DNA from: Paracoccus litorisediminis | GTDB lineage: Bacteria > Pseudomonadota > Alphaproteobacteria > Rhodobacterales > Rhodobacteraceae | Length of the DNA stretch: 64,000 nt | Assembly (NCBI RefSeq): GCF_009711205.1 | Contig: NZ_WMIG01000017.1 | Span: 28,764-92,763 of the forward strand | Direction of reading: 5' to 3' | Part shown: piece by piece, positions 53,364-61,472 of the stretch | How positions within the stretch are numbered: position 1 is the stretch's first letter | Layout: each line of letters starts with the position of its first letter | Position numbers and translations under genes: made by a program | Notes under the pieces: generated by a model | The model's input: the letters and a program-made list of their open reading frames with translations, nothing else | Database searches by the model: none | What the model was told of the DNA's origin: nothing

Positions 53364-54492
53364 CACCCTGCCGAATATCAAGCGCCGCAGCCTGATTATG
53401 GTGGCGGGCGCGCTTGCGGCCATTCCCCTGACCCGCGCCGCGCAGGCACAGACTGGAACGGGGGCAAAGCCCGTGCCGTCCCCCGGGCGCCGCCATCTGG
53501 GCGCGCTCGAGGTTTCCAGCATCGGCCTTGGCGTGCAGAACATGAGCCGGACCTATCAGCGCACGATCCCCTATCGCCCCGAGATGCACAATATCATCCG
53601 CTCGGCCCATGACCGGGGCGTGACCTTCTTTGACGCTGCCGAAGCCTACGGCCCGCATGAGGTCGAACGCATTCTTGGCGAAGGGATCTCCGGTTTCCGC
53701 GATGACATTGTGATCGCGACGAAATTCGGCTGGAACATCGACCAGCAGACCGGCGCCCGGCTGCCGGGGCTGAACAGCAAGCCCGAGCATATCAAGCTTG
53801 TGGTCGAAGGTATGCTCTCGCGGCTTAAGACCGACCGGATCGATCTGCTGTATCAGCACCGCGTCGATCCCGAGGTTCCGATCGAGGATGTCGCGGGCGC
53901 GGTCAAGGACCTGATCGCCCAAGGCAAGGTGCTGCATTGGGGCCTGTGCGAGATGGGTCTGAACACCCTGCGCCGCGCCCATGCCGAACTGCCCGTCAGC
54001 GCAGTGCAAAGCGAATATTCGATGCTGTGGCGGGGACCCGAAGCCGCAGTGCTTGCCACCTGCGAGGAGCTGGGCATCGGCTTCGTCCCATGGAGCCCGC
54101 TGGGCGTCGGCTTCCTTGCCGGGGTAATCGACGCGGCGACCACATTCGCCCAAGGCGATATCCGTGGTATCGAGGGGCGCTTCACCCCCGAGAACCTGCC
54201 GCATAACCTTGCTTTGGTGGAGCTTCTGGTCACATGGGCCGCGCGCAAGAATGCCGCCCCCGGTCAGATCGCCCTTGCTTGGCTTCTGGCGCAAAAGCCA
54301 TGGATCGTGCCGATCCCGGGCACGACGCAGATGGCGCATATGGTGCAGAATGTCGGGGCCGCCGATATCAGTTTCACGGCTGTAGAGCTGTCGGAACTCG
54401 ACACTGCTTTGCGCACAATCGAGCTTCGGGGCGCGCGATTGCCCGATGCCGTTCAGGTCTTCTCGGATGTCGAAGCACCCGAGCGCGGCTGA
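53353..54492 (+). CDS. Aldo/keto reductase with twin-arginine-like signal (exported)
   Basis: A 379-residue AKR related to the cytoplasmic one at 50-51 kb but with an N-terminal extension NIKRRSLIMVAGALAA...RAAQAQ that looks like a Tat signal (paired Arg, hydrophobic stretch, AQA cleavage site). The catalytic tetrad is kept (FFDAAEAYGP, ATKFGW, LYQHRVDP). AKRs use NADPH, so a Tat-exported copy would either carry its cofactor along or use another electron donor. The start overlaps the end of the DUF4405 gene by 11 bases. Together with cytochrome P460 and DUF4405 it suggests a periplasmic oxidation system. Confidence 0.9.
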   Translation: MTDDTLPNIKRRSLIMVAGALAAIPLTRAAQAQTGTGAKPVPSPGRRHLGALEVSSIGLGVQNMSRTYQRTIPYRPEMHNIIRSAHDRGVTFFDAAEAYGPHEVERILGEGISGFRDDIVIATKFGWNIDQQTGARLPGLNSKPEHIKLVVEGMLSRLKTDRIDLLYQHRVDPEVPIEDVAGAVKDLIAQGKVLHWGLCEMGLNTLRRAHAELPVSAVQSEYSMLWRGPEAAVLATCEELGIGFVPWSPLGVGFLAGVIDAATTFAQGDIRGIEGRFTPENLPHNLALVELLVTWAARKNAAPGQIALAWLLAQKPWIVPIPGTTQMAHMVQNVGAADISFTAVELSELDTALRTIELRGARLPDAVQVFSDVEAPERG

Positions 54493-54501
54493 CCTGCGTG
54501 G

Positions 54502-54898
54502 CTATGCGCTTAGCTCTCCGCTGACGGTGATGACGCAGGCCCCGCTGGTCGTGATCAGCCCGCCTTCCGGCACGCGGACCTGAATGACACCGTAGCGACC
54601 GACCCGCGCCCCTTGCGTTGCGGCATAGGCATGCCCGTGGCCGATCGCCGCCTCGCAGCCTGTATGCCGCGACGGCACCGTTTCCGCTGCCGCAGAACGG
54701 ATCTTCGTTCACGCCGCAAGACGGGGCGAAAGACCGGACCTCGATCTCGGCCGGGCCGCCCTCGCATTCCTGCACGATGCGGCCATTCGTCGGCGTGACC
54801 ATGCCAGCCTTGAGCAGCGCGAAGGCGCTTCCCAAGGTCGGATGGCCTGCGAAGGGCAATTCGCTGCGGGGCGTGAAGATGTGCAGGCGATAGTCGGC
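54502..54898 (-). pseudogene. PhzF-family isomerase remnant
   Basis: The minus strand reads ADYRLHIFTPRSELPFAGHP, the N-terminal PhzF block (PFAGHPTLGSAF), without its own start because a TAG precedes it. Then comes EIEVRSFAPSCGVNEDPFCG with GSGNGAVAAY; about 120 residues normally between these two blocks are missing. A frameshift follows and the C-terminus (AAIGHGHAYAATQGARVGRYG...TVSGELSA) ends at 54502. It adjoins the end of azlD directly. Confidence 0.75.
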
Positions 54899-54909
54899 CT
54901 AGTGAGGGT

Positions 54910-55206
54910 TCAAAGAACCTGCCGCAAGATCGCGGCGGATGCCATGCCGATCATCACGGTCGGCAGCATGGGCAGGCGCAGCGCGGCGACGACAGTGATG
55001 ACCAGCGCCAGCATGTCTGCGGGCCGCCCCGTGGCGAAATGCGGGGCGATCACGGCGATCAGGACACAGCCCGGCGCCGCCTCCATCGTGGCCAGAAGGC
55101 GTGGCGACAGGGTGCGGCCGCGCAGAAGGGCATAGCCTCCGATCCGCGTCGTGACCGTCACGGTCGCCATGCCGATGATGATGATGAGCGTCCACGGATC
55201 GATCAT
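54910..55206 (-). CDS. azlD: AzlD-family branched-chain amino-acid exporter small subunit
   Basis: A 98-residue hydrophobic protein with three to four TM helices: IIIIGMATVTVTTRIGGYALL, then APGCVLIAVIAPHFATG and LALVITVVAALRLPMLPTVMIG. This is the small partner of AzlC. The ATG at 55206 overlaps the azlC stop (ATGA). The pair exports branched-chain amino acids or related compounds such as azaleucine in Bacillus. Confidence 0.88.
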   Translation of the reverse strand: MIDPWTLIIIIGMATVTVTTRIGGYALLRGRTLSPRLLATMEAAPGCVLIAVIAPHFATGRPADMLALVITVVAALRLPMLPTVMIGMASAAILRQVL

Positions 55207-55913
55207 GTCCGGCCCGCCATCAGCCACGACAGGCCCAGCCCGGTCAGCGCCCCCAGCGGCACATACCACGCGCCGGGCAGGGCCAGATAGGCCGCGATCG
55301 CGACCGCCAGACTGGCAAGCCATGGCGATGCTTTCACCACGCCCGGCCACATGCCACGCAACAGGACTAGAAACACCGCCGGGAAGGCGAGGTCCGCGCC
55401 ATATTGCTCGATATCGCCCAGAAGCGGGCCCGCCAGCGCGCCCAGCGTCGAGAGTGCCATCCAGCCAAGATACAGGGTCACGGCCTGACCGAAATAGAAT
55501 GGCAGGCTGAAGAACCGGTGCTTGCGCGCATCCGCAAGGCCCAAAGCCCAGCTTTCATCGCACATCAGCACCAGCACGGCATAGGCCTTCCAGCGGGGAA
55601 GCCCGGCCAGATGCGGCGTCAGCGCCGCCCCCATCAGCAGGTGCCGGCTGTTCACAAGGAAGGTAATGGCGACGATCAGCAAAAGCGGCGGCACAGCCTG
55701 CCACAAACCGATGGCCGCGAACTCGGAGCCTCCGGCAAAGTTCAGGCCGGTCATCAATGACACTTCGGATGCGGTCAGGCCTTTCTGCGAGGCGAGGGCA
55801 CCAAAGGCCAAAGCCACGGGGACAAGGCCGAACAGGATCGGCGTCACCGCGCGAATGCCCCGCTGTATCTCGGAGTTTTGGGCCGAGCTGGCCTGTTCGG
55901 TAATGAATGTCAT
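55203..55913 (-). CDS. azlC: AzlC-family branched-chain amino-acid exporter large subunit
   Basis: A 236-residue membrane protein: RGIRAVTPILFGLVPVALAFGALA, NFAGGSEFAAIGLW, NSRHLLMGAALTPHL and MCDESWALGLA are typical AzlC (YgaZ) blocks. The ATG at 55913 starts just before the family sequence; the longer frame upstream runs into the regulator. It is divergent from an Lrp-type regulator, as is usual for azlCD, and overlaps azlD by four bases. Confidence 0.9.
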   Translation of the reverse strand: MTFITEQASSAQNSEIQRGIRAVTPILFGLVPVALAFGALASQKGLTASEVSLMTGLNFAGGSEFAAIGLWQAVPPLLLIVAITFLVNSRHLLMGAALTPHLAGLPRWKAYAVLVLMCDESWALGLADARKHRFFSLPFYFGQAVTLYLGWMALSTLGALAGPLLGDIEQYGADLAFPAVFLVLLRGMWPGVVKASPWLASLAVAIAAYLALPGAWYVPLGALTGLGLSWLMAGRT

Positions 55914-56032
55914 GATGGTAGTCGTCCGCAATATGTGTTGGCGGAACATAGTCAATGTGCTGCGCAATCGGGTTGCGAAGATGATGGTTATCGAAGAATA
56001 TTTGGCATCAGCTGCTAAATTTAGGCCATATC

Positions 56033-56506
56033 GTGAAATCGGAAACCTATGATCTGGATGAGACGGATCGGCGCATTCTTCGTGCGCTTCAGCGCAATGG
56101 TCGGATGCAGAATGTCGAACTGGCGCAAGAGGTTGGGCTGTCGCCCTCACCCTGCCTGCGGCGGGTGAAGATGCTCGAGGAGGCAGGTGTGATCACACGC
56201 TATGTTGCTGTGGTCGACCCGGCGAAGATTGGCAGGAAGCAGGTGCTGTTCTGCCGTATCTGGCTGACCAGTCAAGATGAGGACACGATCGAGCATTTCG
56301 TACGCGAGGTCGTGCGCTTTCCAGAGGTGGTCGAGTGCTACCTGATGCTTGGGGATTGCGATATCATGGTCCGTGTCGTGGCGGCTGACATCGAGGATTA
56401 TCGCCGGTTCCAGTCGGAACATCTGAGCCGTATCAAGGGCGTTCAGAACGTCAAGACCGACGTGCCAAGCCAGATGGTGAAGCGGTCCTTTGCGATGCCG
56501 GTATAA
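56033..56506 (+). CDS. Lrp/AsnC-family regulator, probably of azlCD
   Basis: A 157-residue Lrp-type regulator. The winged HTH is in residues 8-60 (DRRILRALQRNGRMQNVELAQ, SPSPCLRRVKMLEEAGVI) and the RAM ligand-binding domain in VRFPEVVECYLMLGDCDIMVRV. It starts with GTG. It stands divergent to azlC with 119 bases between starts, matching AzlB/BkdR-type control of amino-acid export. It lies four bases before the hydrolase gene and probably shares its transcript. Confidence 0.9.
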   Translation: MKSETYDLDETDRRILRALQRNGRMQNVELAQEVGLSPSPCLRRVKMLEEAGVITRYVAVVDPAKIGRKQVLFCRIWLTSQDEDTIEHFVREVVRFPEVVECYLMLGDCDIMVRVVAADIEDYRRFQSEHLSRIKGVQNVKTDVPSQMVKRSFAMPV

Positions 56507-56510
56507 CGCG

Positions 56511-57188
56511 ATGGCGGTCGTCCTTATCCCCGGCTTCATGCTGGATCGTGATCTTTGGCACGATGTGGAGCCCGCGCTTGCCGGGTTTGGCCCGCTGATC
56601 CATTCCGACCCGACACAAGGAGCGTCGATCGCGGATATGGCTCGGAACACGCTTGGCATGGCCCCGGCCCGCTTTGCGCTGATCGGGTTTTCGATGGGGG
56701 GATATGTCGCGCGCGAGATGGTATATCTCGCACAGGACCGCGTGACGCATCTGGTGCTGATCGCCACCTCTGCACGTGGGGACGATCAGGTGCAGCAGCG
56801 ACGCAAGGCGGCTGTAGCAGGAGCGGACCCGGCGCTGTTCCGCGGCCTGAGCCGCGCGTCGATACGCCAATCGGTGCATCCCGACCGCGAGCAGGACGCC
56901 GACCTCATCGATCGGATACATAAGATGAGCGTGCGGTTGGGCGGCGAGACGTTCCGGCGGCAGGCTTTGTTCCAAAGAGAGGGTGATGCAGCGCGCCTTG
57001 CGGAAATCAGGTGCCCCACGCTGATCGTCGCAGGCCGCGAGGACCGTCTGCGTTCACTTGACGAAGCCGAAGAATTGCATCGGGGCGTTGCGGGATCTCA
57101 AATCGAGATGCTGGAGGCTGGCCATATGATCCCCATGGAGGCGCCGCAGGATTTGAGCGACAGGTTGGTGAGGTTCCTCAGCGACTGA
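56511..57188 (+). CDS. Alpha/beta-fold hydrolase
   Basis: A 225-residue alpha/beta hydrolase. VVLIPGFMLDRDLWHDV is the opening strand and oxyanion loop, the nucleophile elbow is GFSMGGY, and CPTLIVAGREDRLRSLDEAEEL plus EAGHMIPMEAPQ give the acid and His. The ATG at 56511 follows the Lrp gene's stop by four bases; an upstream in-frame start overlaps that gene. Substrate unknown (ester or C-C hydrolysis). Confidence 0.9.
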   Translation: MAVVLIPGFMLDRDLWHDVEPALAGFGPLIHSDPTQGASIADMARNTLGMAPARFALIGFSMGGYVAREMVYLAQDRVTHLVLIATSARGDDQVQQRRKAAVAGADPALFRGLSRASIRQSVHPDREQDADLIDRIHKMSVRLGGETFRRQALFQREGDAARLAEIRCPTLIVAGREDRLRSLDEAEELHRGVAGSQIEMLEAGHMIPMEAPQDLSDRLVRFLSD

Positions 57189-57392
57189 CGCGGTTCGTCC
57201 GTAGCGGACTTGTCCCCTGTGATCGCCATGAGGCCGACTATCTCCGCTGCAAGGCCTGCGACCTTCAGCAGCAACCTCGGGCACGAAGATCGACCCTGTC
57301 GGACGATTGACCGAACGCTTTGACAAAACCGTAACGAACTCGTCCCATGCAAGGTAGACACCGGGCGCGGATCCCAAATCAGCGAGGACATC

Positions 57393-58508
57393 ATGTCACG
57401 AACCAGTCTTGAACTCAGATCGACCATCACGCCCGAAGGCGCGCTGCGGATCAGTCTTGAACGCGTATCCGTGCCCGAACCTGCCGCGGGTCAGTTGCTG
57501 GTTCAGGTCGAAGCAGCGCCAATCAATCCCTCCGATCTGGGCCTTCTGTTCGGCCCGGCCGATATGGCCTCGCTCAAGGCCGAGGGGACCGCTGATGATC
57601 CGGTCCTGTCTGCCACGGTGGCGCCGCAGGGACTTGCAATGGTGCGGGCGCGGCTGGGGCAATCCATGGCGGTCGGAAACGAAGGTTCGGGCACGGTGAT
57701 CGCGGCGGGTCCGGATCTGCAACACCTGATCGGCAAGCGCGTCGCCATGATCGGCGGGGCCATGTATGCTGAGTTGCGCCTGATCTCGCCCGAGGCCTGC
57801 ATCGTGCTGCCGGATGGTGCCAGCGCGGCCGAGGGGGCCTCGCTTTTCGTCAATCCTCTGACCGCGCTTGGATTTGTTGAGACGATGCGTGCCGAGGGGC
57901 ACAAGGCGATCATTCATGTGCCCGCCGCCTCGAATCTTGGGCAAATGCTGGTTCGGATCTGCAAGGATGATGGGATCGAGCTGGTCAATATCGTCCGCAG
58001 CCCTCAGCAGGCCGACTTGCTGCGGGGTATCGGTGCCACCCATGTCATCGACAGCAGCGCCGAGGATTTCCGCGAAAAACTGGAAGAAGCCATCGCCGAG
58101 ACCGGGGCGACATTGGCGTTCGACGCGATCGGCGGCGGCGAAATGACCAGCACCATCCTGAACGCGATGGAGGCGGTCGCTGTCCGGAAAATGACCGCCT
58201 ATGACCGCTACGGCTCCGCAGCCAAGAAGCAGGTCTATATCTACGGCGCGCTTGATACCGGTCCGACGACGCTGAGGCGGGGTTTCGGATTTAGCTGGGG
58301 CATTGGCGGCTGGCTGCTGTTTCACTTCTTGCAGCGCACAGATCCGGCAATCGTTCAGAACATGCGCGAACGTGTGACAAGCGAGATGACGACGACATTC
58401 GCAAGCCATTACACCGCGACGATCAGTCTGGCCGACGCCTTGAAACCCGAGATCGCGGCGGCTTATCAGCGCAAATCCACCGGTGCTAAATATCTGATCG
58501 TTCCGTGA
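57393..58508 (+). CDS. Zinc-type alcohol dehydrogenase-like oxidoreductase (MDR family)
   Basis: A 371-residue medium-chain dehydrogenase/reductase. The GroES-like N-terminal domain shows EAAPINPSDLGLLFG and VGNEGSGTVIAAG. The Rossmann part shows AIIHVPAASNLGQMLVRICKDDGI and ATHVIDSS. The structural-zinc cysteines are absent, which is typical for quinone-oxidoreductase-like members. It ends with a hairpin shared with the convergent QorB-like gene. Likely an NADPH-dependent enoyl or quinone reductase. Confidence 0.9.
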   Translation: MSRTSLELRSTITPEGALRISLERVSVPEPAAGQLLVQVEAAPINPSDLGLLFGPADMASLKAEGTADDPVLSATVAPQGLAMVRARLGQSMAVGNEGSGTVIAAGPDLQHLIGKRVAMIGGAMYAELRLISPEACIVLPDGASAAEGASLFVNPLTALGFVETMRAEGHKAIIHVPAASNLGQMLVRICKDDGIELVNIVRSPQQADLLRGIGATHVIDSSAEDFREKLEEAIAETGATLAFDAIGGGEMTSTILNAMEAVAVRKMTAYDRYGSAAKKQVYIYGALDTGPTTLRRGFGFSWGIGGWLLFHFLQRTDPAIVQNMRERVTSEMTTTFASHYTATISLADALKPEIAAAYQRKSTGAKYLIVP

Positions 58509-58559
58509 GCGCGGGCGCGGCTGCCCGAACGCCCACCTGCGTCCACGGCTGCATATTAC

Positions 58560-58589
58560 CCCCATCGAAGCCCGCTGGCTCCGATGGGG
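58560..58589. terminator. Bidirectional terminator between convergent genes
   Basis: An interrupted inverted repeat: CCCCATCG pairs with CGATGGGG, and inside, AGCC pairs with GGCT around CGCT. It lies between the stops of the MDR gene and the QorB-like gene, so it can serve both directions. Confidence 0.65.
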
Positions 58590-58601
58590 ATTGGTCATGG
58601 G

Positions 58602-59450
58602 TCACGCCGTAAGCGCCTGTGCAACCACGTCGCCGAGCGGGGTCGTCGGGCGACCGATCAGCGCCGAAAGCGTCCGGCCTTCGTCATAAAGCGCGCCTTG
58701 CGAGGCCGCGACATCCCAACTGGCGATGGCTTGCGCGATGCCCTCGGGCAGGCCCACCTTGGTCAGGATCGCCGCATAATCCGCCTCGGGCAGATCGGTA
58801 TAGGGGATATCCTTGCCGGTCTGGCGCGAGATTTCGGCGGCCAGATCGGCAAGGGTGTAGCTTTCATCCCCCGACAATTCGTAGACCTTCCCGTCATGAC
58901 CTTCGCCGGTCACGACCTCGGCTGCCGCTTGCGCATAATCGGCCCGCGCCGCCGATGAGATGCGCCCGTTGCCAGCGCTGCCGATAAAGGCGCCATTGGC
59001 CAGCGCTGCGGGGATCGAACCGGTGTAATTCTCGGTATACCAGCCATTGCGCAGGATGGTGTGACGCAGGCCCGATTGTTTCAGAGCGACCTCGGTCTCG
59101 ACATGCTCGGGGGCAAGGCTGAGCGTCGACGTATCGGCACGCAGCAGGCTGGTATAGACGATGCGCGACACGCCCGCCGCCTGCGCGGCCCGGATGACGT
59201 TGCGATGCTGTTCCGCGCGCTGGCCAAGCTCGCTCGACGAGATGAGCAGTAGCGTATCGACCCCTTGCAGCGCCGTTTCGATGGCCGCGACCGAGCCGTA
59301 ATCCGCCTCGCGGACGGTCACGCCCAAATCGGCGGCCTTCGCCGTGCTGCGGGCCAGCGCCACGATGTTCGACGGCGCAAGCTTTTGTTTCAGCGCGGCG
59401 ATAACGAGGCGGCCAAGCTGGCCGGTCGATCCTGTGACTGCGATGGTCAT
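58602..59450 (-). CDS. qorB: NmrA-type NAD(P)H quinone oxidoreductase (QorB-like)
   Basis: A 282-residue NmrA/SDR-atypical protein. MTIAVTGSTGQLGRLVIAAL is the nucleotide site, LLISSSELGQRAEQHRNVI and GLRHTILRNGWYTENYTGSI match the QorB (YtfG) group, which reduces quinones without a flavin. In E. coli ytfG is divergent from the HxlR gene ytfH; the same pairing occurs here with the gene at 59529, which supports the assignment. Confidence 0.88.
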   Translation of the reverse strand: MTIAVTGSTGQLGRLVIAALKQKLAPSNIVALARSTAKAADLGVTVREADYGSVAAIETALQGVDTLLLISSSELGQRAEQHRNVIRAAQAAGVSRIVYTSLLRADTSTLSLAPEHVETEVALKQSGLRHTILRNGWYTENYTGSIPAALANGAFIGSAGNGRISSAARADYAQAAAEVVTGEGHDGKVYELSGDESYTLADLAAEISRQTGKDIPYTDLPEADYAAILTKVGLPEGIAQAIASWDVAASQGALYDEGRTLSALIGRPTTPLGDVVAQALTA

Positions 59451-59494
59451 CTGTTTGTCCTTTCGATTTCGATGACTCGCATGTAGACAGGCTG

Positions 59495-59530
59495 CTTACC
59501 AATCGTAAGTACGCACGTTTCTGTAAGTAT
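59495..59530. promoter_or_regulatory. Putative QorR-type operator in the qorB/hxlR divergent region
   Basis: Inverted repeat CTTAC-N5-GTAAG at 59495-59509 and a second GTAAGTA at 59523, 18 bases after the first. The whole divergent gap is only 78 bases, so a dimeric HxlR regulator bound here could control both genes. Only the repeats are seen; binding is inferred. Confidence 0.5.
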
Positions 59531-59912
59531 GGAGATCGCCGTGACCCTGTCCGAAAAATTCCGCCGTGGCGATCTGATGTCGGCGGCCTGCCCCTCGCGC
59601 GAGGTGCTCAAACACATGACAAGCCGGTGGGGCGTTCTGGTGCTGATTGCGCTGGAAGGCGACAGCTATCGCTTCAGCCAGTTGCGGCGGGCGATCGGCG
59701 GCGTCAGCGAAAGGATGCTGGCCCAGACCCTGCAATGGCTGGAGGCAGACGGCCTGGTCCTGCGGACGGCTTATGATGTGGTGCCGCCGCATGTCGAATA
59801 CCGGCTGACGCCCCTCGGCGTCGAGGCGGCAGAACGTGTCAGGCTTCTGGCGGATTGGATCGAAACGAACCTGCCACGCATTGCCGAAAACTGGCGGGGC
59901 TCGGTCGAGTAG
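59529..59912 (+). CDS. HxlR-family redox-type regulator
   Basis: A 127-residue HxlR winged-helix protein. SAACPSREVLKHMTSRWG contains Cys21, the position of the redox-sensing Cys in QorR/YodB-type members. The rest (VLIALEGDSYRFSQLRRAIGG, SERMLAQTLQWLEADGLVLR) is the standard HTH and wing. It is divergent from qorB and probably represses it until quinones or diamide-like agents oxidise Cys21. A GTG at 59541 is an alternative start. Confidence 0.88.
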   Translation: MEIAVTLSEKFRRGDLMSAACPSREVLKHMTSRWGVLVLIALEGDSYRFSQLRRAIGGVSERMLAQTLQWLEADGLVLRTAYDVVPPHVEYRLTPLGVEAAERVRLLADWIETNLPRIAENWRGSVE

Positions 59913-60064
59913 GCATTAAAAGATCGCCCACGCCTCGATCCGACCACGCAGTTTTGGCGAGCGCGATCCATCCTCTGCCAACCGACCATATCAGCCCGGC
60001 GATACCCCGTAGCTCGCAGTGGCGCTTCAGGCTATTCTGAAGCCCTTGGGATGGAGCATGCAGC

Positions 60065-60595
60065 ATGGCGAAACTCGTCGTCGCGTTGAACCAGTCACTG
60101 GACGGCTATGTCGACCACGAGCCTTTTGCGCCGGATGCCGTTCTTTTCCGTCACTGGGTCGAGTTCGTGCGCGGCCTGACCGGCAGTTTATATGGCCGCC
60201 GCATGTATGAAGTGATGCGTTATTGGGACGAGGATCATCCCGAATGGACTCCGGATCTGCGCGATTTCGCGGCGGCATGGCGCAGCCAGCCCAAATGGGT
60301 CGTGTCACGCTCGTTGAAATCGGTGGGTCCCAACGCCACGCTTGTCGCGGATGATCTTGAGGCGGCGATACGCGGGCTGAAGGCTGAACTGACTGGCGAG
60401 ATCCAGGTCGGCGGACCAGAGCTGGCGCAAAGCCTGACTGATCTGGGGCTTGTGGATGAATATCGCCTTTATCTTCATCCCGTCGTGCTGGGGGGCGGTA
60501 AGCCCTTCTTCGCCGCTGCCCGGCCACCGCTTCGCCTTGTGGCCAGCGATTTGATCACCGATCAGGTGATCCGACTGACCTATATTTCTGCCTGA
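60065..60595 (+). CDS. Dihydrofolate-reductase-fold (RibD C-terminal) protein
   Basis: A 176-residue protein of the DHFR/RibD-C superfamily: LVVALNQSLDGYVDH, SLYGRRMYEVMRYW, EIQVGGPELAQSLTDLGLVDEY and HPVVLGGGKPFF are the usual blocks. These 'dihydrofolate reductase family proteins' are NADPH-binding reductases with unknown substrates. GGAG precedes the ATG by nine bases. It appears as a single gene. Confidence 0.88.
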   Translation: MAKLVVALNQSLDGYVDHEPFAPDAVLFRHWVEFVRGLTGSLYGRRMYEVMRYWDEDHPEWTPDLRDFAAAWRSQPKWVVSRSLKSVGPNATLVADDLEAAIRGLKAELTGEIQVGGPELAQSLTDLGLVDEYRLYLHPVVLGGGKPFFAAARPPLRLVASDLITDQVIRLTYISA

Positions 60596-60624
60596 TGACG
60601 CTGCGAAGCGCGCACGAGCGCCCC

Positions 60625-61137
60625 CTACAGCGCACCTTCCATCAGCAGGTATCCCGGCATCCAGCCGGTAAGCACCCCGACAAGAACGGTAATGCAGCCG
60701 ACCGGACGGGATATCGGCAAGCGCAAGGTCAGAAGCGTGAAATATAGGAACCACAGCAGCGCCCAGGCCAGCCAATTCGCCGCCATCCAGAATTCGGCCC
60801 CTGTGCTGGCAGCCAGAAAGCCGCGGGCCGCGACCGGCACTGCCGTTATGGCGACGAACAGGCTGAACCAACCCAATCCCCGACCGTCGGCCCCGGATAA
60901 TCTATTCCACGCGACCCAAAGATAGGTCGTACAGAACAACAGCGACAAACCCGCATTGCGGATCGAGGCAGCGTTCGCTTCGTCGCCGAACGCGTCATGC
61001 AGGACCACCGCGCCCGAGACCGATGCCGTCACCAGATTGATGATGACGATCTCGCGCCCATCGATCTTGCCCAGCAACCAGAGGCCATTGATGACCAGAA
61101 CGGCCCCGACATAAAATAGAACGAAACCGGTCAGCAT
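60625..61137 (-). CDS. AmiS/UreI-family transporter
   Basis: A 170-residue membrane protein with six TM helices. It shows LFYVGAVLVINGLWLLG at the N-terminus and TGWMPGYLLMEGAL at the C-terminus, both characteristic for AmiS/UreI channels for urea and short-chain amides. No amidase or urease gene is next to it here, so its partner must be elsewhere. It converges with the RibD-like gene, 29 bases apart. Confidence 0.9.
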   Translation of the reverse strand: MLTGFVLFYVGAVLVINGLWLLGKIDGREIVIINLVTASVSGAVVLHDAFGDEANAASIRNAGLSLLFCTTYLWVAWNRLSGADGRGLGWFSLFVAITAVPVAARGFLAASTGAEFWMAANWLAWALLWFLYFTLLTLRLPISRPVGCITVLVGVLTGWMPGYLLMEGAL

Positions 61138-61472
61138 GAATCCCTGTGCCCTCCGCCTGCACGGTCAGGTGGGAGTATCCGGAGCGGGACGCCGCGACTA
61201 TCGCGCGGTTCCAACAAACAGCATTCCGAAAATCAGGGGAATCGACCACGAACATCTGTGACGTGGACCACGTCCATGGCTTTGGACGACACCTGCAAAG
61301 GCCCGCGCGTGACAGGTGCCAGCGCCTGATCCCAGTGCAGCCGGGCTCAAACAGCGCTGTCATGCGCGGTTCACCGGATGCGGAAAATCTGTGCAATAAT
61401 TAATTGACCGACCGATCGGTTGACTATACGCCTTATCTGCGGCGCGGGAGGCGCCGATTCCAGGAGGAAAAT
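61138..61472. promoter_or_regulatory. Upstream region of the acylase with palindrome ACCGATCGGT
   Basis: A 335-base gap without a gene. At 61411-61420 there is a perfect 10-bp palindrome ACCGATCGGT inside TTGACCGACC...TTGAC, 52 bases before the acylase start, with TTGACC at 61404 and TATACG at 61425 as possible promoter boxes (spacing shorter than ideal). The motif looks like a TetR-type operator. No such regulator is encoded in the visible sequence. Confidence 0.4.
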
